DNA of 64,000 nt, taken from the NCBI GenBank assembly GCA_009360345.1, contig SPDP01000001.1, positions 62,001-126,000 on the forward strand, in the 5' to 3' direction. Source of the DNA: Alcaligenaceae bacterium SAGV5 (GTDB taxonomy: Bacteria; Pseudomonadota; Gammaproteobacteria; Burkholderiales; Burkholderiaceae_B). Each line of letters starts with the position of its first letter. The first letter of the stretch is position 1. The notes under the pieces are model-generated. The model was not told the DNA's origin, did no database searches, and saw only the letters and a program-made list of their open reading frames with translations. The position numbers were made by a program, and so were the translations under genes. This document shows positions 60,363 to 64,000 of this stretch, in pieces.

Positions 60363-61583
60363 ATGGATGCATTGATTGCCGGGGCCGCCCAGGCGCTGGC
60401 CGCGGGCGATCCCTTCGGGGCCTTGAACCGGGTGGCGCTGCGCGACGATCCGCCGGCGCTGGCGCTGCGCGGCATCGCCATGGCCCAGCTTGGCGAGTTC
60501 GTCCGGGCCAGGATGCTGGTCCGGCGGGCGGCCGGCGCCTTCGGGCACAAGCAACCGCTGGCCCGCGCCCGCTGTATCGTGGCCGAGGCCGAGATCGCGC
60601 TCGCCTCGCGCGAGCTGGCCTGGCCCGACAAGGCGCTGGCCGCCGCGTGCGCCACGCTCGAAGCGCATGGCGACCTGGCCAATGTCGCACACGTCCGCCA
60701 GCTCGAAATCCGGCGCTGCCTCCTGATCGGCAGGCTGGACGAGGCCGAGCGGTTGCTGGCCGGGGTCGATGCCGGTCCGCTGACCGCCGCGGCGGTGGCC
60801 ATCCACGAGCTGCTGGTGGCGGGCATCGCGATGCGGCGACTGCGCACCGCTGTCGCGCGCGCCGCGCTGGCGCGCGCGGAACAGGCCGCGAACCGCGCCG
60901 GCATTTCCGCGTTGCAAGCCGAGGTCCGGCAGGCCGCTGCCGTGCTGGACATGCCCGCGGCCCGGCTGGCATGGCGGGGGCAGGAGCGCCTGATCGCGCT
61001 GGCCGAGGTGGAAACGCTGCTGGCCTCGGACGCGCTGGTGGTCGACGCCTGCCGCCACGCGGTGCGCGAGGCGGGGCAGGTGGTCCCGCTGGCGCGGCGG
61101 CCGGTGCTGTTCGCGCTGGCGCGTGCGCTGGGCGAGGCGTGGCCCGCCGACGTGCCGCGCGAGACGCTGATCGAACGGGCCTTCCGCGCCCGGCATCCCG
61201 ACGAGACGCATCGCGCACGGCTGCGCGTGGAGATGGGCCGGTTGCGCAAGGCGGTGGCGGGGCTGGCCGACGTGGCGGCGACCCGGCGCGGCTTCGCGCT
61301 GGCGCCGTGCCGGGCAAGTGACGTCGCGGTGCTGACCCGGCCGGTCGAAGGGCCGCATGCGCCAGTGCTGGCCCTGCTGGCGGACGGCGAATCATGGTCG
61401 AGCTCGGCCCTGTCGCTGGCGCTGGGCGCCAGCCAGCGCACCGTGCAGCGGGCCCTGGACCAACTGGCCGAGGCGGGCCGGGTGCAGGCCACCGGACGAG
61501 GGCCGGCCCGCCGCTGGCTGATGCCCCCGGTGCCGGGGTTCGCGACAACCTTGTTACTCCCGGCCGCGTTGCCGGAGGGCTAG
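60363..61583 (+). CDS. Transcriptional regulator with TPR-like N-terminus and two winged-helix regions
   Basis: 406 residues. The N-terminal 200 residues are Ala/Leu/Arg-rich helices resembling TPR or BTAD-like repeats. About 275-320 (RHPDETHRARLRVEMGRLRKAVAGLADVAATRRGFALAP) resembles an OmpR/PhoB-type winged helix. About 335-390 (LADGESWSSSALSLALGASQRTVQRALDQLAEAGRVQATGRGPARRWL) is a second helix-turn-helix of the MarR/GntR-like kind. Likely regulates the divergent DUF899-DUF2182 pair and the beta-propeller gene that follows. The signal is unknown. Confidence 0.78.
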   Translation: MDALIAGAAQALAAGDPFGALNRVALRDDPPALALRGIAMAQLGEFVRARMLVRRAAGAFGHKQPLARARCIVAEAEIALASRELAWPDKALAAACATLEAHGDLANVAHVRQLEIRRCLLIGRLDEAERLLAGVDAGPLTAAAVAIHELLVAGIAMRRLRTAVARAALARAEQAANRAGISALQAEVRQAAAVLDMPAARLAWRGQERLIALAEVETLLASDALVVDACRHAVREAGQVVPLARRPVLFALARALGEAWPADVPRETLIERAFRARHPDETHRARLRVEMGRLRKAVAGLADVAATRRGFALAPCRASDVAVLTRPVEGPHAPVLALLADGESWSSSALSLALGASQRTVQRALDQLAEAGRVQATGRGPARRWLMPPVPGFATTLLLPAALPEG

Positions 61584-61633
61584 GATGCCTCCCTGGACAT
61601 TCCCCTTTTTCTTTCTTCCAGCGAGCAGGCGCC

Positions 61634-62272
61634 ATGAAGACATCGACAGCCCACATCCTTCGTGAATATGGCCCTTTCCCCGAGGCCGACGGCGTGCACG
61701 GCGTGACCTATGACGGCAAGAACGTCTGGTTCGCCATCGGCGACCGGCTCTGTGCCATGGATCCGGCCAGCGGCGAAATCCAGCGCTCGATCCGGACCCC
61801 GGCGAACGCCGGCACCGCGTTCGATGGCAAGCACCTGTACCAGATCGCCGATGGCCACATTCGCAAGATCGATCCGGAGTCCGGCCGCGTGCTGGCCACG
61901 ATCCCGTCGCCGGCCGGCGGCGAGGACTCGGGGTTGGCGTGGGCCGAAGGCTCCCTGTGGGTCGGGCACTACCGCGCCCGCAAGATCCACCAGATCGATC
62001 CCGAGACCGGGAAGATCCTGCGCTCGATCACCTCCGAGCGTTTCGTCACCGGCGTGACCTGGGTGGATGGCGAGCTCTGGCACGGCACCTGGGAAGGCGA
62101 CGCCAGCGACCTGCGGCGGATCGACGCGCAGAGCGGCGAGGTCCTGGCCAGGCTGGAGATGCCGCCCGGCACGGGCGTCTCGGGGCTGGAGTCCGATGGC
62201 GGCGACCGCTTCTTCTGCGGTGGCGGCAAGAGCGGGACGCTCCGGTCGGTGCGGCGGCCGGCGCGCGCCTGA
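61634..62272 (+). CDS. Beta-propeller protein (Vgb/PQQ-like repeats)
   Basis: 212 residues without signal peptide. Four to five short repeats of the type 'DG..lW........i..iDP.tG.vl..i' (for example NVWFAIGDRLCAMDPASGEIQRSI, HIRKIDPESGRVLATI, KIHQIDPETGKILRSI, DLRRIDAQSGEVLARL) indicate a beta-propeller like virginiamycin B lyase or glutamine cyclotransferase. A ligand-binding or scaffold role is possible. It follows the regulator by 50 bases. Confidence 0.8.
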   Translation: MKTSTAHILREYGPFPEADGVHGVTYDGKNVWFAIGDRLCAMDPASGEIQRSIRTPANAGTAFDGKHLYQIADGHIRKIDPESGRVLATIPSPAGGEDSGLAWAEGSLWVGHYRARKIHQIDPETGKILRSITSERFVTGVTWVDGELWHGTWEGDASDLRRIDAQSGEVLARLEMPPGTGVSGLESDGGDRFFCGGGKSGTLRSVRRPARA

Positions 62273-62318
62273 CCCGCCGACGCGCGGCGTCCGGCTGGCG
62301 CCGCGCGGGCCAGGGCCG

Positions 62319-63035
62319 TCAGATCCTGCCCAGCAGGTTGGTCCGCGCGTGCACGATGTGTTCGAAGATTTCCCGCCGCGCGGTGTCCGCATCGCGATGC
62401 TTCAGGGCTTCGACGATGCGGCGATGTTCCGCTTCGTACTCCCTGCGCCGCTCGGGCGTCACGATCTTCTTCTTCAGAAAACCCCATTCGCCGCTGTTCC
62501 GGACCTCCGCCAGCAGCCTGAACACGCTCACGAACAGCGCGTTGTGGGTGGCCAGCGCCAGCTGTTCGTGCAGCGCGTTGTCCCAGTGCTCGAACTCCTC
62601 CAGCGTGTCGGCGGTCTCGGACCGCGCGCAGCAGGCCTCGAGGCGTTCGAAGTCGGCCAGGGTGGCGTTGCTGACAATGAGCTCGACGATCATGGGCTCC
62701 AGCAGCAGCCGCGCTTCCATGATCTCGGCCGGGCTGGCGGACGGAATCGTGAGCAGCTTGCCCGCCGCCGCCATGATGCCCGGTTCGATGCCGGCCGGCG
62801 TGTCCGACACATAGGTTCCACTTCCCACCTTCTGCACGATCAGGCCCTGGTCCCGCAGTTCCTGCAGCACGCGGCGCAGGGCGGACCGGCCGACGCCGAA
62901 GTCCGCGCACAGGCTGCGTTCGGTCGGCAGGCGGCTGCCGGGCGCCCACTTGCCGGTGCGCAGGCCATCGAGCAGTTCCGTGCGCAGCGCCTGGACGGGG
63001 TCGGTGCGGACCTGGAGGCTGGGAGACGGGTACAT
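62319..63035 (-). CDS. GntR-family (FadR/FCD) transcriptional regulator
   Basis: 238 residues from ATG 63035. The N-terminal winged helix (LRTELLDGLRTGKWAPGSRLPTERSLCADFGVGRSALRRVLQELRDQGLIVQKVGSGTYVS) is typical GntR; the C-terminal all-helical FCD domain carries conserved metal-ligand residues (EARLLLEPMIVE, DNALHEQLALATHN, EAEHRRIVEAL). TTG at 63062 is an alternative start. Divergent from the fumarylacetoacetate hydrolase family gene, which it probably controls. Confidence 0.93.
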   Translation of the reverse strand: MYPSPSLQVRTDPVQALRTELLDGLRTGKWAPGSRLPTERSLCADFGVGRSALRRVLQELRDQGLIVQKVGSGTYVSDTPAGIEPGIMAAAGKLLTIPSASPAEIMEARLLLEPMIVELIVSNATLADFERLEACCARSETADTLEEFEHWDNALHEQLALATHNALFVSVFRLLAEVRNSGEWGFLKKKIVTPERRREYEAEHRRIVEALKHRDADTARREIFEHIVHARTNLLGRI

Positions 63036-63052
63036 GGTTGCACTGGTCCTTG

Positions 63053-63068
63053 ATTGGTTCAAATTGGT
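63053..63068. promoter_or_regulatory. TTGGT direct-repeat box in the gntR promoter
   Basis: ATTGGTTCAAATTGGT: two TTGGT half-sites just upstream of the gntR start, in an AT-rich stretch. It is similar to the inverted box at 63168-63187 and could be an autoregulatory site. Confidence 0.45.
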
Positions 63069-63167
63069 TTTATTGTAAAGCGTAGATTCGCCATATTTTT
63101 AGGTGAAAACCCTAGGAATATGGAGATAAAAATGGCTTTATAGTTCGACAAATCAATACCATTGAAA

Positions 63168-63187
63168 ACCAAATTAAACCAATTGGT
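63168..63187. promoter_or_regulatory. ACCAA/TTGGT candidate operator in the divergent region
   Basis: ACCAAATTAAACCAATTGGT contains the perfect palindrome ACCAATTGGT plus a further ACCAA half-site. It lies 41 bases before the fumarylacetoacetate hydrolase family gene. GntR/FCD regulators bind short palindromes of this kind. Confidence 0.5.
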
Positions 63188-63227
63188 CGGATCAGGAAGC
63201 GGATCCGGCCATTCAGCAAGGAATGCC

Positions 63228-64000
63228 ATGCGACTCGCCACTTTCATGCTCGACGGCCAACGCCATGTAGGAATGGTCTCCGACGACGCGCGCCATGTCA
63301 CGCTGCTGGACCTGCCCGCCGGCGCGGCGGACCGGGGCGTGCTGCCGCTGGTCGAGATGTCCGTGCGGGGCACGGACATCGGCACACTGCGCGGCAGGAC
63401 CGTGGCCTTGGACAGCGTACGTCTGGAAGCGCCCATTCCCGTTCCCCGCCGCAACGTGTTCTGCGTCGGCAGGAACTACCACGCCCACGCCAAGGAGTTG
63501 TCGGGCTCGGTCTTCAAGGCCAGCAACGCTGATCCGGCAGCCTGGCCCATCGTGTTCACCAAGGTGCCGGAATGCGTCGTCGGACCCACGGACGACGTCG
63601 CGCTGCCGGGCGAGGTCTCGACCCAGATCGACTACGAAGCCGAACTGGCCGTGGTGATCGGCAAGGGCGGCAAGAACATCTCGCGCGACGAGGCCATGCG
63701 CCACGTCTACGGCTACACCATCGTCAACGACGTGACCGCCCGCGACGTGCAGATGCGGCACCAGCAGTGGGACCTGGGCAAGTCCTTCGATACGTTCTGC
63801 CCCATGGGACCGTGGGTGGTGACCGCCGACGCGCTGGACGGCACCGACACGCGCGTGCGCTGCTGGGTCAACGGCGAACCGCGCCAGGACGCCAGCACCC
63901 GTGATTTCATCTTCGATATTCCGACGTTGATCGAGACCTGCTCCCGGGGCATCACGCTGCACCCCGGGGACATTATCGCGACCGGCACGCCGGCCGGAGT
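63228..64000 (+). CDS. Fumarylacetoacetate hydrolase family protein (3' end outside window)
   Basis: 257 residues visible, with no stop before the window ends. The N-terminal domain (MRLATFMLDGQRHVGMV) is followed by the catalytic FAH fold: NVFCVGRNYHAHAKELSG, the metal ligands in IDYEAELAVVIGKGGKNI (E-x-E pattern), YTIVNDVTARDVQ and DIIATGTPAGV. Family members are hydrolases, isomerases or decarboxylases of the 2-keto/oxo acid kind in aromatic breakdown. AAGGA precedes ATG 63228. Divergent from a GntR regulator. Confidence 0.92.
   Translation, partial: MRLATFMLDGQRHVGMVSDDARHVTLLDLPAGAADRGVLPLVEMSVRGTDIGTLRGRTVALDSVRLEAPIPVPRRNVFCVGRNYHAHAKELSGSVFKASNADPAAWPIVFTKVPECVVGPTDDVALPGEVSTQIDYEAELAVVIGKGGKNISRDEAMRHVYGYTIVNDVTARDVQMRHQQWDLGKSFDTFCPMGPWVVTADALDGTDTRVRCWVNGEPRQDASTRDFIFDIPTLIETCSRGITLHPGDIIATGTPAG

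Overview
The window is GC-rich bacterial chromosome. It looks like a betaproteobacterium of the order Burkholderiales, most like the Bordetella/Achromobacter group (Alcaligenaceae). The pointers are three Bug/TctC periplasmic receptors, the gene order mlaFED-mlaA-mlaC / ibaG / murA / his / hinT / tatABC / htrA / nif3 / mscL / petABC / sspAB, a second infA facing cspA, and rpoH under a CIRCE element. This assignment is inferred from gene content and order; no database was searched.

Layout. 1-4637: the end of an FAD-linked oxidase, then on the minus strand argS, an FtsN-like SPOR protein and dsbA, then a truncated exported protein. 4638-4671: a near-perfect Nextera read-2 adapter joining two broken genes, so this junction is probably an assembly or library artefact. 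4672-7764: an N-terminally truncated Bug receptor, a candidate structured small RNA, rpoH with a perfect CIRCE operator, and a RAYT-like transposase relative without its catalytic residues. 7971-14318: gltBD (glutamate synthase). 14359-19819: a LysR regulator divergent from an undescribed catabolic operon (flavin monooxygenase, DapA-like aldolase/lyase, GlcG-like protein, Bug receptor, tandem EthD-like protein). 20206-27669: the mla phospholipid transport genes, a YadGH-type ABC exporter, ibaG and murA. 27666-33616: the histidine operon hisG-D-B-H-A-F-I-E, without hisC. 33609-35763: hinT and tatABC. 35841-40816: a branched-chain amino acid type ABC transporter with a fused LivM-LivG protein. 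40835-48147: htrA, nif3, mscL, the cytochrome bc1 operon petABC, sspA and sspB. 48279-54087: a tightly overlapped operon of a TauD-like dioxygenase, an SsuABC-like ABC transporter, an MFS exporter and a sulfurtransferase. 54121-58612: tRNA-Thr(UGU), cspA, infA, an MFS transporter, a small unknown gene, a LOG-family hydrolase and a Bug receptor. 58672-64000: DUF2182 and DUF899 genes, a double winged-helix regulator, a beta-propeller protein, a GntR regulator and the start of a fumarylacetoacetate hydrolase family gene.

Working links. PetA carries a twin-arginine signal anchor, so the Tat translocase encoded 8 kb upstream would export it. The mla genes, ibaG and murA form the classical envelope cluster. 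DsbA supports periplasmic folding. GltBD supplies glutamate, while the his operon uses glutamine through HisH/HisF.

The most striking unexplained structure is a family of about 80-90 bp intergenic repeats, 11 copies in 64 kb. Their built-in palindromes form a compact hairpin. They usually sit directly after stop codons, in two cases supply the last codons and stop of the upstream gene (hisA, livK-like), once split tatA from tatB in reverse orientation, and once occur as a facing pair between nif3 and mscL. The second strongest new signal is the minus-strand small RNA candidate at about 5528-5739, which has C-rich (anti-Shine-Dalgarno-like) loops and an intrinsic terminator.
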